Source: JBKBIP01 sp046297495
GTDB lineage: Bacteria; Planctomycetota; Planctomycetia; Gemmatales; Gemmataceae
Direction of reading: 5' to 3'
Assembly: GCA_046297495.1 (NCBI GenBank)
Contig: JBKBIP010000008.1
Location: 1 to 64,000, forward strand
Length of the DNA stretch: 64,000 bases
Part shown: positions 34,181-42,876 of the stretch, piece after piece
How positions within the stretch are numbered: the stretch's first letter is position 1
How the letters are laid out: every line of letters starts with the position of its first letter
Program-made: the position numbers and the translations under genes
Notes under the pieces: model-generated
The model's database searches: none
Told to the model about the DNA's origin: nothing
What the model saw: only the letters and a program-made list of their open reading frames with translations

Positions 34181-34189
34181 TGGTATAAT
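34181..34189 (+). promoter_or_regulatory. Extended -10 promoter of the hemolysin III unit
   Basis: TGGTATAAT is a perfect extended -10 (TGnTATAAT). No good -35 box is present, which extended -10 promoters tolerate. Transcription would start near 34196, leaving a leader of about 180 bases that contains two small ORFs. Confidence 0.6.
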
Positions 34190-34219
34190 TTAGTGAAAGA
34201 AATATGAGGACCATCGAGA

Positions 34220-34309
34220 ATGTGGATTTCGTCCTGTCGGGCGCGATTCTTGCTATATATCAACATCACGGTAGAGAAAGGAGGAACGATCAGTAGAGCG
34301 CGATCCTGA
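34220..34309 (+). CDS. Putative leader ORF 1, 29 aa
   Basis: A 29-codon frame beginning MWISSCRARFLLYINI. AGGA lies nine bases before the ATG. Its TGA stop is two bases before the strong Shine-Dalgarno sequence of leader ORF 2, so ribosomes could reinitiate. Whether it is translated is unknown. Confidence 0.3.
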   Translation: MWISSCRARFLLYINITVEKGGTISRARS

Positions 34310-34323
34310 CAGGAGGGAATGGC

Positions 34324-34380
34324 ATGTTTCGCGCGTCGGACAAACACGAGGTTTTCGCGGACAGGAGAACGAGGCCATGA
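34324..34380 (+). CDS. Putative leader ORF 2, 18 aa, coupled to the hemolysin III gene
   Basis: An 18-codon frame (MFRASDKHEVFADRRTRP). AGGAGG stands seven bases before the ATG, the best ribosome binding site in this region. Its TGA overlaps the hemolysin III start as ATGA (34377-34380). This layout suggests translational coupling or a leader peptide that controls the downstream gene. A competing ATG at 34319 is in the frame of no known protein. Confidence 0.4.
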   Translation: MFRASDKHEVFADRRTRP

Positions 34381-35120
34381 GTTGGTTACTATTTCGCGAT
34401 GCGGTGAGCACGTGGACGCACCTGCTGTGGATGCTGTTGGCGCTACCGGCCACGGTGATTCTTTGGCGCCGCAGCCAGGGGGACCGGCCCAAACAGCTCA
34501 GCTTCTTGATTTTTGGCGTGACCCTGGTGATCTGCTCCGGCAGCAGCGTGTTGTATCACGCGGTTCATCGGCCGCATCACATTTACTGGTTCGAGACGCT
34601 GGATTACATCGGCATCTATTTGTTGATCGCCGGCAGCTGCACGCCGGTGGCCTTCAACCTGTTGAACGGGCGTTGGCGCTGGAGCATCTTGACGCTGGCG
34701 TGGTCGATGGCGCTGGTGGGCATTTGCTTGCGCCTGACCATCGGGGAAGTGCATCCGGTGATTTATACCGGCTACTACATGTGGATGGGCTGGGTGCTGG
34801 TGAGCTGCTACCTGGAGCTGGCCCGTGCCGTGACGCACCGCGCCATGTCACTGATTTTGGTGGGGGGCTTGTTCTACAGCGTGGGAGCGACCCTCAACCT
34901 GGCCGGTTGGCCGGTGTTGTGGCCGGGGGTCTTCGGCCCGCATGAGATTTTCCATCTGTTCGTCATGGCGGGCAGCTTCACGCACTTTTGGTTCATGTTC
35001 AAGTACATCGTCCCCTTCCCCCGGCAGCGCGCCGACGACGGCCTGGAGCCGGACCCGCCCGCTCGCCTCGGCGCGGAAGAAATGCCCGACACCCTAGTAT
35101 CGGGTTCGATTCAAGGGTAA
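34377..35120 (+). CDS. Hemolysin III (PAQR/YqfA-type) membrane protein, 247 aa
   Basis: A seven-helix membrane protein of the HlyIII/PAQR superfamily. The metal-binding positions are visible: SSVLYHAVHRP near residue 58, LDYIGIYLLIAGSCTPV near 78 and HEIFHLFVMAGSFTHF near 190. In relatives, these His and Asp residues bind zinc at a lipid-hydrolase-like site. The C terminus (about 30 residues) is charged and soluble. GGAG lies nine bases before the ATG. The start overlaps the stop of a leader ORF. Physiological role in bacteria is unclear; the name hemolysin is historical. Confidence 0.9.
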   Translation: MSWLLFRDAVSTWTHLLWMLLALPATVILWRRSQGDRPKQLSFLIFGVTLVICSGSSVLYHAVHRPHHIYWFETLDYIGIYLLIAGSCTPVAFNLLNGRWRWSILTLAWSMALVGICLRLTIGEVHPVIYTGYYMWMGWVLVSCYLELARAVTHRAMSLILVGGLFYSVGATLNLAGWPVLWPGVFGPHEIFHLFVMAGSFTHFWFMFKYIVPFPRQRADDGLEPDPPARLGAEEMPDTLVSGSIQG

Positions 35121-35202
35121 ACTGAAATGCTACGCGGTTCGTCGCGCCGAGGTCGCCTACATTCAGGAATCCGACCAGGGACGTTCACCGAGGTTGCCGA
35201 CC

Positions 35203-36870
35203 ATGACACGATATTGGCTGTGGGTGTTGGCGCTGGCCGGCGTGGCCATGCTGGGGAGTGCCGGCGCACAAGAAGTTTCCAAGGCGTCAGACAGCCCGAT
35301 GACACAGGCAGGGAATGGCGACTTCACGGACCCTCAGGCGGCCCTCGCTTACTTGCGCCAGCGTACCTTGAGTGTCGCCGAGAAAGAACGGGTGGCGGAG
35401 CTGCTGCGCCAATTGAACGCCAATTCCTTCGTGGCCCGCGAGCAGGCTAGCGCCGAGCTGACGCGCTTGGGGAGCAAGGCCCTCGACGTGCTGCGTCTGG
35501 CGGTCCATGACCCCAATCCCGAAGTGGCTGGCCGCGCCCGGCACTGTCTGGAGCAACTGCCGAACGCGGACAAAATCGACCGGACGCACGCCGCGCTGGA
35601 GACCCTCAAACGGCAGCCGGCGCCGGAAGCGGTGCTAGTGTTGCTGGCGTTTCTGGCCGGCGTCGCTGATGAGACGGTACAAGAAGAAACCGCCGAGACG
35701 CTGGCCATCGTGGGAGTGCGCGGGGCGGAGGTCGCGCCGCGCTTGCTGGCAGCGGCGGGGGACGCTGATCCGGTGCTCCGGTTGGCGGCGGCCATGAGCT
35801 TGCCCCGGTCGAGCCACGCCGCGGCACGGACGGCGGCGCGGCGACTGCTCGCCGACCCGCATCCGCGCGTCCGCTACCAGGCGGCGCGGCAGTTGGCGCG
35901 TGCCGGCGATGAAACGGCGGTGGCGACGCTCATCGCCTTGCTCAAGGATGCGCCCCTGTCTTTAGCTTGGCAAGCCGAGGACGTTTTGTGCCAGCTCGCC
36001 GGTGATCCCTTGCCTGCTCCCGCCTTGACCCTCGGCACAGCGCAAGGGCGCGCCCAGGCGCATGCCGCCTGGGAGAAGTGGTGGGCCAGCTCTGAGCGGC
36101 AAATCGACTTGACGAAACTCGCCGACACCGAATCCCGAGTGCTCGGCTTGACCATCGTATGCGATTGCGATGTCAGCCAGTCGCGCCTCGGCCGCGTCTG
36201 GGAGCTGGATGGTGACGGCAAAACTCGCTGGCAAATCGACGACGTGCGCAACCCCGCCGACACGCAATTGCTGCCCAACGGCCGCCTGCTGATCGCTGAA
36301 TGTCAAGGGCATGTGGTCACGGAGCGGGACCGGAACGGCCGCGTTTGGTGGCAGTATGAAGTCAAAAGCAATCCCGTGAGCTGCCAGCGGCTGACGAACG
36401 GCAATACCTTCATCGCCACCTACCACCAACTCCTGGAGGTGACGCGGGATGGCCAAATCGTCATGAGCCGCGACTTTCCCGGCAGCATCTATTGCGCCCA
36501 AAAGCTGCGCAATGGGCATATTCTCTATGTCCACAGCAACGGCAACGTCGTGGAGCTGGACGCTCTGGGCAAGGAAACGCGCGTCATCCCGATTGGCCAG
36601 ACCAGCGGCTGGGCGAGCGTCGAGGCCTTGCCCGGCAATCGTTACCTCATCGCGCAGTACACCGCCAACCGAGTCGTGGAAGTGGATGAATCCGGCAAGG
36701 TGTTGTGGGAATGCGCCATGCAGACGCCGGCATGGGCGACCCGGCTCGCCAACGGTCAAACCTTGGTGGCCAGCCCCGACGGCCGCTGCGTCGCCGAGTT
36801 CGATCGCGCCGGCAAGCAAACCTGGCGCCAACCCACCGCCGGCCGGCCGTTCCGCGTCCTCCGCCGCTGA
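35203..36870 (+). CDS. HEAT-repeat and beta-propeller protein, secreted, 555 aa
   Basis: A signal peptide (LWVLALAGVAMLGSAGAQ) precedes two repeat domains. Residues about 60-290 are HEAT/armadillo-like helical pairs (DALRLAV-type units, for example VRYQAARQLARAGDETAVAT). Residues about 320-555 form a propeller of NHL or arylsulfotransferase-like type, with repeated units QLLPNGRLLIAECQGHVV, QRLTNGNTFIATYHQLLEVT and RLANGQTLVASPDGRCVAEF. The ATG at 35203 is preferred to a TTG nine bases earlier because CGAGG lies ten bases upstream and the signal peptide follows. Probably an extracytoplasmic scaffold; no catalytic residues seen. Confidence 0.75.
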   Translation: MTRYWLWVLALAGVAMLGSAGAQEVSKASDSPMTQAGNGDFTDPQAALAYLRQRTLSVAEKERVAELLRQLNANSFVAREQASAELTRLGSKALDVLRLAVHDPNPEVAGRARHCLEQLPNADKIDRTHAALETLKRQPAPEAVLVLLAFLAGVADETVQEETAETLAIVGVRGAEVAPRLLAAAGDADPVLRLAAAMSLPRSSHAAARTAARRLLADPHPRVRYQAARQLARAGDETAVATLIALLKDAPLSLAWQAEDVLCQLAGDPLPAPALTLGTAQGRAQAHAAWEKWWASSERQIDLTKLADTESRVLGLTIVCDCDVSQSRLGRVWELDGDGKTRWQIDDVRNPADTQLLPNGRLLIAECQGHVVTERDRNGRVWWQYEVKSNPVSCQRLTNGNTFIATYHQLLEVTRDGQIVMSRDFPGSIYCAQKLRNGHILYVHSNGNVVELDALGKETRVIPIGQTSGWASVEALPGNRYLIAQYTANRVVEVDESGKVLWECAMQTPAWATRLANGQTLVASPDGRCVAEFDRAGKQTWRQPTAGRPFRVLRR

Positions 36871-37167
36871 CCCGCCGGGGTGAAAAGGCGGTTTGGATGG
36901 GTTTCGCGTGGAGCATGGCGAACAGGGAAAGAAAGGCACGGGAAGACGCGGCGCGAGCAAGCGCCGCATTTGCGAATTCACGGTTGCGACCGAATAACGG
37001 TCTAAACGTAAATTCTACCCCATTGGCCCCTTGACACTCTTTCTTCCTCGGATGTACACTTTTCTTAATGGACCGATAAGAGAAGCATATCGCATGGTCA
37101 ACTCCGTCCATGATATGATGCGTCTGGCAAGTTGCTTGCTTATAGGCCATTGCTGGAGACCCCTCGC

Positions 37168-37914
37168 GTGAAGGCGATAATTAGCGATATTCACAGCAAC
37201 TTGGAAGCATTGCAGGCCGTGCTGCGCGACATCGATAAGCACAAGGTCACGGAAATCTATTGCTTGGGGGACGTGGTCGGTTATGGACCCAATCCCCGCG
37301 AGTGCATTGACCTGATCATGAAGTGCCAAATGGTTCTGTTGGGCAATCATGATCAAGGGGCGATGTTCGATCCCGAAGGCTTTAATCCGCCAGCCGAACG
37401 GGCCATCTTCTGGACGCGCAGCCAATTGGAATCGGCCAGCGACAACCGCCAGCTCAAGGAGCGGCGTTGGGAATTCTTGGCGGAACGTCCGCGCACCTAT
37501 TCCGAGAACGGCCATCTGTACGTGCATGGCTCGGCGCGCAATCCCTTGAATGAATACGTTTTTCCGGAGGATGTGTACAATCAGCGCAAGATGGAGCGGA
37601 TTTTCGCGTTGGTGGATCGATATTGTTTTCAGGGGCATACGCACGTTCCCGGCATCTTTACCGACAACCTGCAATTTCACGCCCCAGAAGAAATCGATCT
37701 CTCGTATCGGCTCGAAGGTCGCAAGACACTGTGCAACGTCGGCTCCGTGGGCCAACCGCGCGACGGCGACTGGCGGGCGTGTTACGTCCTGCTGGATGAT
37801 GACATTATTCGCTTCCGGCGCGTCGAATACGATATGGAAACCACCATCAAGAAGATTTACGCCATCCCGGAATTGGAAAACTTCCTCGGCGACCGCTTGC
37901 GCGACGGCCGCTGA
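37168..37914 (+). CDS. Calcineurin-like metallophosphoesterase, 248 aa
   Basis: A binuclear metal phosphoesterase of the YfcE/DevR kind. Motifs are ISDIHSNLEAL (residues 5-15), LGDVVGYGPNPREC (near 34), LGNHDQGA (near 60), HGSARNP and the final QGHTHVPG near residue 158. All metal ligands of the family are present. I chose the GTG at 37168 because KAIISDIHSN then starts at residue 2, as in the family, with GGAG about nine bases upstream. Substrates of such enzymes include cyclic and linear phosphodiesters and protein phosphates; it cannot be named here. Confidence 0.9.
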   Translation: MKAIISDIHSNLEALQAVLRDIDKHKVTEIYCLGDVVGYGPNPRECIDLIMKCQMVLLGNHDQGAMFDPEGFNPPAERAIFWTRSQLESASDNRQLKERRWEFLAERPRTYSENGHLYVHGSARNPLNEYVFPEDVYNQRKMERIFALVDRYCFQGHTHVPGIFTDNLQFHAPEEIDLSYRLEGRKTLCNVGSVGQPRDGDWRACYVLLDDDIIRFRRVEYDMETTIKKIYAIPELENFLGDRLRDGR

Positions 37915-38128
37915 GGCAATGCCGCGCCACCTGGCCGATTCCTCGGTTCGCGGCTTCGTTCCACTCCCCGCGCGAGCCGATGGGGTTGGAATAAACTCCC
38001 GCGACCGCTGCGATCTTCCCGATTGATACTGTCCAACTCTTCCTCAACTCCCATCCGCTAAATGGTCGATAACAGAAGAGTTTCCCTGCCGTCGCGGTAC
38101 GTCCAGGAAATTCCAGGAAGGAACCCCC

Positions 38129-41100
38129 ATGCACGAGCAAACCCAACCCGCCACGGGCGCCGCTCATCAGGTGGAATTGATTCTGCGAACGGGGCGAATG
38201 CGCGGCAAGCGCCGGGCCTTCAACTTGCCTCTGATAGTCGTCGGGCGTTTGCCGCAATGCGACTTGTGCCTAAACGTCGACGGCGTCAATCCGGTGCATT
38301 GCGTCCTGGCGCGGGGCGCCGACGGCGTCTATCTGCGCGATTTGCAGAGCACGACGGGCACCTACGTCAATCAAGAGCGCGTCAGTGAGCGCCGGCTAGT
38401 CGATGGCGATGAGCTGACAGTCGGCCCCTTCAAATTCGTGGTGCGCGTCCCGGCCGCGGAGACTCATCCCGCCAAGGAGGCCGTGCCCGACGACAATGGA
38501 GCGGCACGCTGGGAAGCAGAACGCCAGGCGTTGGCGGCCGAGCAGCAAAAGCAGCTGGCCGAGCTGCGCCAGCACTATGAAGCGCTCGGCCAGGAATGGC
38601 ACGAACGCTGGCAACGTGGAAATGACGCCCTGCGCGGCCAGCTCGAAGCCGAACGCCAATTGCGCTGGGAGGACGCCGAACGCGCCAAGACCCATCCGGC
38701 GACTGCCGCCCCCCCCCACGACAGCGCGGAGCGCTGCCGGGAGTTGACCGAGCACTATTGCCAGGAAATAGCCACGTTCCGCGAACAGCTCCAGGATCAG
38801 TACCAACAAGCAATCGAAGCGGCGTGCCAGCGCTTGGAAACGGCCTACGCCGAACGCCGCCAAGCGCTGGAACAACAGAGTGAACAAGAACGAGCCAGCT
38901 GGCGTGAATTGATCGAGGAGGAGCTGAAGCAAGACAACGAAACGTACCGCCGAGAGCTGCAAGAGCAGCTACGCGCCGAGCAAGAAGCACGCTACCGGGA
39001 ACGCGCGGAACAACTGCGGGAGGAGACGGCGGTGCTCCGCCTCCAGTTTCAAGCCCAGCTCAACCAAGAATTTGAGCTGCGCAAAAAAGAGCTGGAAAAT
39101 CGCTTCCGGGAAGACTGCGCCGCCTTTCGCCAGCAGCTCGAAACCCGTCTGCACCAAGAACAACAAACGGCCCTCACGCGCCGAGAGGAGCAATTACGTC
39201 AGGAATACGAGGCGAAACGCCGGGAGCTGGACAGCCAGCACGTCCAGGAACGCCACCGGCTGCAAGAGCTAAGCCAGACGCTGGAAGCACGCGCCAACGC
39301 CTTGGACCAAGACGACAAACGCTTGCGGCAACGCTGGCTGGCCGTGGACAAGACGCACGAACGGAACGTCGAGGAGCTGCGCCAAGACAAGGAAGCGCTG
39401 CGCGTGCAAATCGCGGCGGTGGCAGCCCAACAAGCGGCGCTGACCGAGGAAGAGCATGGCCTGAACCAACGCCGCATGGCTTTGGAGCAACAGGAAGCCC
39501 AATTGGCCCAGCACCTCGAAGAGAAACACCAGAAATTGCTTGAAGCGCGCGACTCGGCCCGTGAAGCCCGCACGGCTTTGCAGAGCGAACGGGCGGCGTT
39601 TGAAGTGCAGGTCGCGGAAACCACCCAGGAGCTACAGCGCCGGGAACAGAGCTTGTCGGACCATCTCCACCACGTCGAAAACGAACGGCAGCGGTTGTCG
39701 CGCCTGCGGCGGCGCATGAAACAGCGCTGGCATCGGCGCTGGGCCGGTGAATGGGCCGCCGTGCGCCGCCGCGCGGAAGAATTGAACCGGCAGCGGCGTT
39801 GTCTGGAACAGGAAGAACAACGCTTGCTCCAGCGCGAAGCGGAATTGCACCAAGCCCGCTTGCGGAGCAACGGCGAGCTGGAGATCAGCCGGCGCGAGCT
39901 GCGTCAGGCCTGGCGCGAATGGCAGGTAGCACGCGAGCAATGGGGCCAACACCAAGAGCAGCAACGCGCCTTGCTCACTCAGCGCTGGCAAACTCTTCAG
40001 CAGCACGAAGCCCAGCTGTTGGAAGCCGAACGCGTCCTTCACCAAGAACAACAACAGTGGCAAACCCAACTCCGAATGCTAGAGCAAGAAGCGGAAGGTT
40101 TGGAGAACCGAATCCGCCAGCAGCGCCGCCTGATCGAGAAACAGACCGCCGTTTCCCTGACGGTCGATCCACCTCTGCACAATGAGGGGGCGGTTCTGAC
40201 GCGCGCCGAGGACGGCGCGACAACCGCGGAAGCTCCTTGCTTCACCGAAGCGGAATGGCGCCAGCAGTTGACGATCCTGGAATGCCTGATCGCCGATTTG
40301 ACGGATCAACGTCTCTATTTAGCCGAACAGTGTCGCCGATTGGTCCAGCTGGAGGGGCAGTGCCGAGAGTATTATCAAGGGGCCATCGCCGAGCTGGAGC
40401 CGCTGGCCCAGCGCTTGACCGACCGGGAACAGACGCTCCAACAAGTCGAGGCCCAGCTGCGGCAGCGTTGCGCCGAGGTGGCGCGGCTGAAACACGCCCT
40501 GGAAGGACGGCAAGCTCGTCTGGCGGCCCGCGAGGCAGCCTGGGAAGGGGAACGCCAACGGTTGGTGGCCGAGCTGCGGACGCGCGAAAAACTGGCGACC
40601 CGGCGCATGAAGGCCGTGACTATCTTGCATCAACGCTGGACCAAAAACCGCCGACTCGAATTGCAGCGCTTGCAAAGCGAGCGCGCGCTGCTCCTGAAGC
40701 TGCGCCGCGCTGGCGTCCAGCAGCGTGAGAAATGGCTGGAACGGGCCGCCGCCCTAGAAGGACAGGAACGCGACCTGGCCGAACGTGCCCTGGCCCTGGA
40801 GCAATATCGCCAAGAATGCTTGCGCCGCGCGCCGCATCCGGTGACCGCCGAGAAACGCCTGGAGAAACTGCGCCGGCGGTGGGCCGCTCTTGCGGAAAGT
40901 ACCCATCGCACTTTGGAACGAGAGCGCCAGGCCCTCAAAGCCGAGGGCACGCAACTGGAAGCGGACTATCGCCAGCTCGAAACGCAGCTGGCCAAGCTGG
41001 CCGCGGAACGCCACGCCCTTGCCCAGCTGCGCACCGCCGCCGAGCGCGACCGGCTGCAAGCGCAAGCCGCTCAGGAAGAATTTCGCCAGCAGCAGCTCAA

Positions 41101-41230
41101 ATGGCAGGTCCAGCAACAACGCTACGAACAAGAGCAGGACCAGCTACGCCAGGAGGTCGAACGCTTGGCCCGCGTGTTACTCGATGGCGCGGAGGAGCCA
41201 GACGGAATACCCTTGCTCAAAGCGGCGTGA
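38129..41230 (+). CDS. FHA-domain protein with very long coiled coil, 1033 aa
   Basis: Residues about 15-107 form an FHA (phosphothreonine-binding) domain: VVGRLPQCDLCLNVDGVNPV, then STTGTYVN. The usual Ser-Arg before His57 is changed to Asn54-Pro55, and the usual Asn-Gly to Thr-Gly, so phosphopeptide binding may be altered. From about residue 140 to the end the protein is almost pure coiled coil, rich in Gln, Glu, Arg and Leu with heptads (for example ERRQALEQQSEQERASWREL). No membrane helix is seen. AAGGA lies seven bases before the ATG. Likely a filament-forming scaffold or a partner of a Ser/Thr kinase; no kinase gene is in the window. Confidence 0.85.
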   Translation: MHEQTQPATGAAHQVELILRTGRMRGKRRAFNLPLIVVGRLPQCDLCLNVDGVNPVHCVLARGADGVYLRDLQSTTGTYVNQERVSERRLVDGDELTVGPFKFVVRVPAAETHPAKEAVPDDNGAARWEAERQALAAEQQKQLAELRQHYEALGQEWHERWQRGNDALRGQLEAERQLRWEDAERAKTHPATAAPPHDSAERCRELTEHYCQEIATFREQLQDQYQQAIEAACQRLETAYAERRQALEQQSEQERASWRELIEEELKQDNETYRRELQEQLRAEQEARYRERAEQLREETAVLRLQFQAQLNQEFELRKKELENRFREDCAAFRQQLETRLHQEQQTALTRREEQLRQEYEAKRRELDSQHVQERHRLQELSQTLEARANALDQDDKRLRQRWLAVDKTHERNVEELRQDKEALRVQIAAVAAQQAALTEEEHGLNQRRMALEQQEAQLAQHLEEKHQKLLEARDSAREARTALQSERAAFEVQVAETTQELQRREQSLSDHLHHVENERQRLSRLRRRMKQRWHRRWAGEWAAVRRRAEELNRQRRCLEQEEQRLLQREAELHQARLRSNGELEISRRELRQAWREWQVAREQWGQHQEQQRALLTQRWQTLQQHEAQLLEAERVLHQEQQQWQTQLRMLEQEAEGLENRIRQQRRLIEKQTAVSLTVDPPLHNEGAVLTRAEDGATTAEAPCFTEAEWRQQLTILECLIADLTDQRLYLAEQCRRLVQLEGQCREYYQGAIAELEPLAQRLTDREQTLQQVEAQLRQRCAEVARLKHALEGRQARLAAREAAWEGERQRLVAELRTREKLATRRMKAVTILHQRWTKNRRLELQRLQSERALLLKLRRAGVQQREKWLERAAALEGQERDLAERALALEQYRQECLRRAPHPVTAEKRLEKLRRRWAALAESTHRTLERERQALKAEGTQLEADYRQLETQLAKLAAERHALAQLRTAAERDRLQAQAAQEEFRQQQLKWQVQQQRYEQEQDQLRQEVERLARVLLDGAEEPDGIPLLKAA

Positions 41231-41338
41231 ACGCCTGACCGAATCCATCGTGTCCGCCCCGCAAGTTCAACAGATAATGTAAATCATGGGTTTGGGGTAT
41301 GCAGACGCCTAACTCTTGAAGGCGGGCTTACCCGTCTG

Positions 41339-42619
41339 TCACCGCCCCCGCAAATCCGGCAACCGCCCTCGGAATTTGTACAACTGGATCAGTGCCGTGT
41401 TCATCAGCTCCTCGCCGGCGCCGACGGAGGCGGGGGCGCCAAAGGGGTCGGTGCCGTAGCCGCCCTCGGCGGCGGCTTCGATGGTGGGGAAATACTGGTG
41501 GTAATTATTGCAGTAGCCCAGAAAGAACAGGTGTTTCACGCGGGCGCGACGTTTCAGACTGAGGGAGTGGCCGCAGAAGAACTCGCCGGAGACGCCGACG
41601 AAACCGATGTCGCCGTTGAGCAAGCCAACGGTCATTTCAGGGTTGATGCGTCCCCCTTGATATTCCCGTTCGTAAAAGCTGATCAGCTCTGGGAAGAAGG
41701 CGGCGGACAGGGCCGCTTGCAACAGGGGATTGGCATGATCGATCCGGCAATCCAAGCTGAAATCGTGGACGCTGCCTTGCCACGTCGGCTTGTCACATTC
41801 TTGACATGAAATCGTCTGGGACAGGGCCAGCGTTTCGCGGCCCAGGAGCTGGCCGAATTTCTCAGGGCCGGCATGTTCGCCCGGATTGGGGGACAGGTCG
41901 CCGCAAGCCCCTTGTAGAAACAGACACGGCGCTCCCGTTTCCTTCTCGACCAGCTCGGCCAAGGCGCCGGGGTAATCGGCGGAGAATTTCATCAGCGTGC
42001 GCGGCAGCATGGTCGGGTGGGCGGCGAAGTTGACGGCATGGGCGATTGGCTTGCCGTTGGCATCGTCCACGCGTAGCACCAACAATTCCTGATCCACGGG
42101 CTTATCCGGCAAGCGAGAATGCCGATTGCGATTGTACGGCACTTGCTTGGCCGCCACCCCCAACCGGGCCGGTCGCAGCTGCTTGTCGGCCTCGATGATA
42201 CAGGCGCTGATCTTTTCTTCGAGCTGGCGCACGTAGGAGTTTTGCGGCGTCGGCCAGTTGTCCAGCTCAATGACTGGGCCGTGGTGCGTGTGCGAGGCCA
42301 CCAGGAACGGCCAAGCGATGCCGGTGTCGTCAATGCGCTTGACAATCTCCATCATGGACTTCCGGGTCGGCGGCCGGCCCAGGTCGAGACTGACCAGAGC
42401 AATTTTTTCCTTGCCCATTTGCAGCACCAAGGCGCGGGCGTGAAGCCGATCCAACACCCCCGCGCTCGGCTGGTCGTGGCGGGAGGCGTAGCCCCACATG
42501 GCGTAGCCGGTGGGGGGCGTGATGTCCACCTTGGCCGCCCCCGCCCGTAAGCCCTCGGCCCCGGACGCCAGCCCCGCGACACTGAATAGTAACCCAACAA
42601 CGAGTGGTTGATATTGCAT
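41339..42619 (-). CDS. Neutral/alkaline ceramidase-like secreted protein, 426 aa
   Basis: A signal peptide (LVVGLLFSVAGLASGA) precedes a domain of the neutral/alkaline non-lysosomal ceramidase type: RAGAAKVDITPPTGYAMWGY near residue 25, VASHTHHGPVIELDNWPTPQ near 110 with the zinc-binding His pair, and FLQGACGDLSPNPGEHAG near residue 220 with the catalytic Ser. Planctomycete members are common and usually of unknown substrate. AGGA stands eight bases before the ATG at 42619; the longer frame has no support. Hydrolysis of ceramide or another amide is inference. Confidence 0.82.
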   Translation of the reverse strand: MQYQPLVVGLLFSVAGLASGAEGLRAGAAKVDITPPTGYAMWGYASRHDQPSAGVLDRLHARALVLQMGKEKIALVSLDLGRPPTRKSMMEIVKRIDDTGIAWPFLVASHTHHGPVIELDNWPTPQNSYVRQLEEKISACIIEADKQLRPARLGVAAKQVPYNRNRHSRLPDKPVDQELLVLRVDDANGKPIAHAVNFAAHPTMLPRTLMKFSADYPGALAELVEKETGAPCLFLQGACGDLSPNPGEHAGPEKFGQLLGRETLALSQTISCQECDKPTWQGSVHDFSLDCRIDHANPLLQAALSAAFFPELISFYEREYQGGRINPEMTVGLLNGDIGFVGVSGEFFCGHSLSLKRRARVKHLFFLGYCNNYHQYFPTIEAAAEGGYGTDPFGAPASVGAGEELMNTALIQLYKFRGRLPDLRGR

Positions 42620-42876
42620 GGTTATTTTCCTGGATGTTCCTTGATGGGGGACTGGCCGCGTCGTTTCGCGCGCAGGGTGCGGCAACGAGCGCGAACCGAG
42701 CAATCGTGGCTCTCGCGCACGAACAGAAATTACCCATTGTCCGTAGTGGCGGGAAGATCATCTTGTTACAATGGATGAAGTTTGTTCCCTCCCCCTTGTG
42801 ATGCGGGGCGAGTTGTCTCGTCTATATGGACGGGGAATTCCCTACCTACCATTGATGCAATCAAGAGGAACTGATC

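Larger units (their letters stand above)
33563..34376. other. 814-base divergent spacer rich in repeats and regulatory sites
   Basis: No ordinary protein gene is convincing here. It holds a 13-bp inverted repeat (33694-33733), an A/T-rich stretch with a perfect palindrome (33895-33909), one copy of a dispersed repeat (33921-33957), an extended -10 promoter (34181-34189) and two tandem small ORFs before the hemolysin III gene. Confidence 0.6.

Noticed and set aside
38700..41200. Apparent internal repetition in the coiled-coil gene, as if a tandem repeat array
   Set aside because: The similarity is due to recurring Gln, Glu, Arg and Leu codons of heptads; no unit of fixed length repeats.
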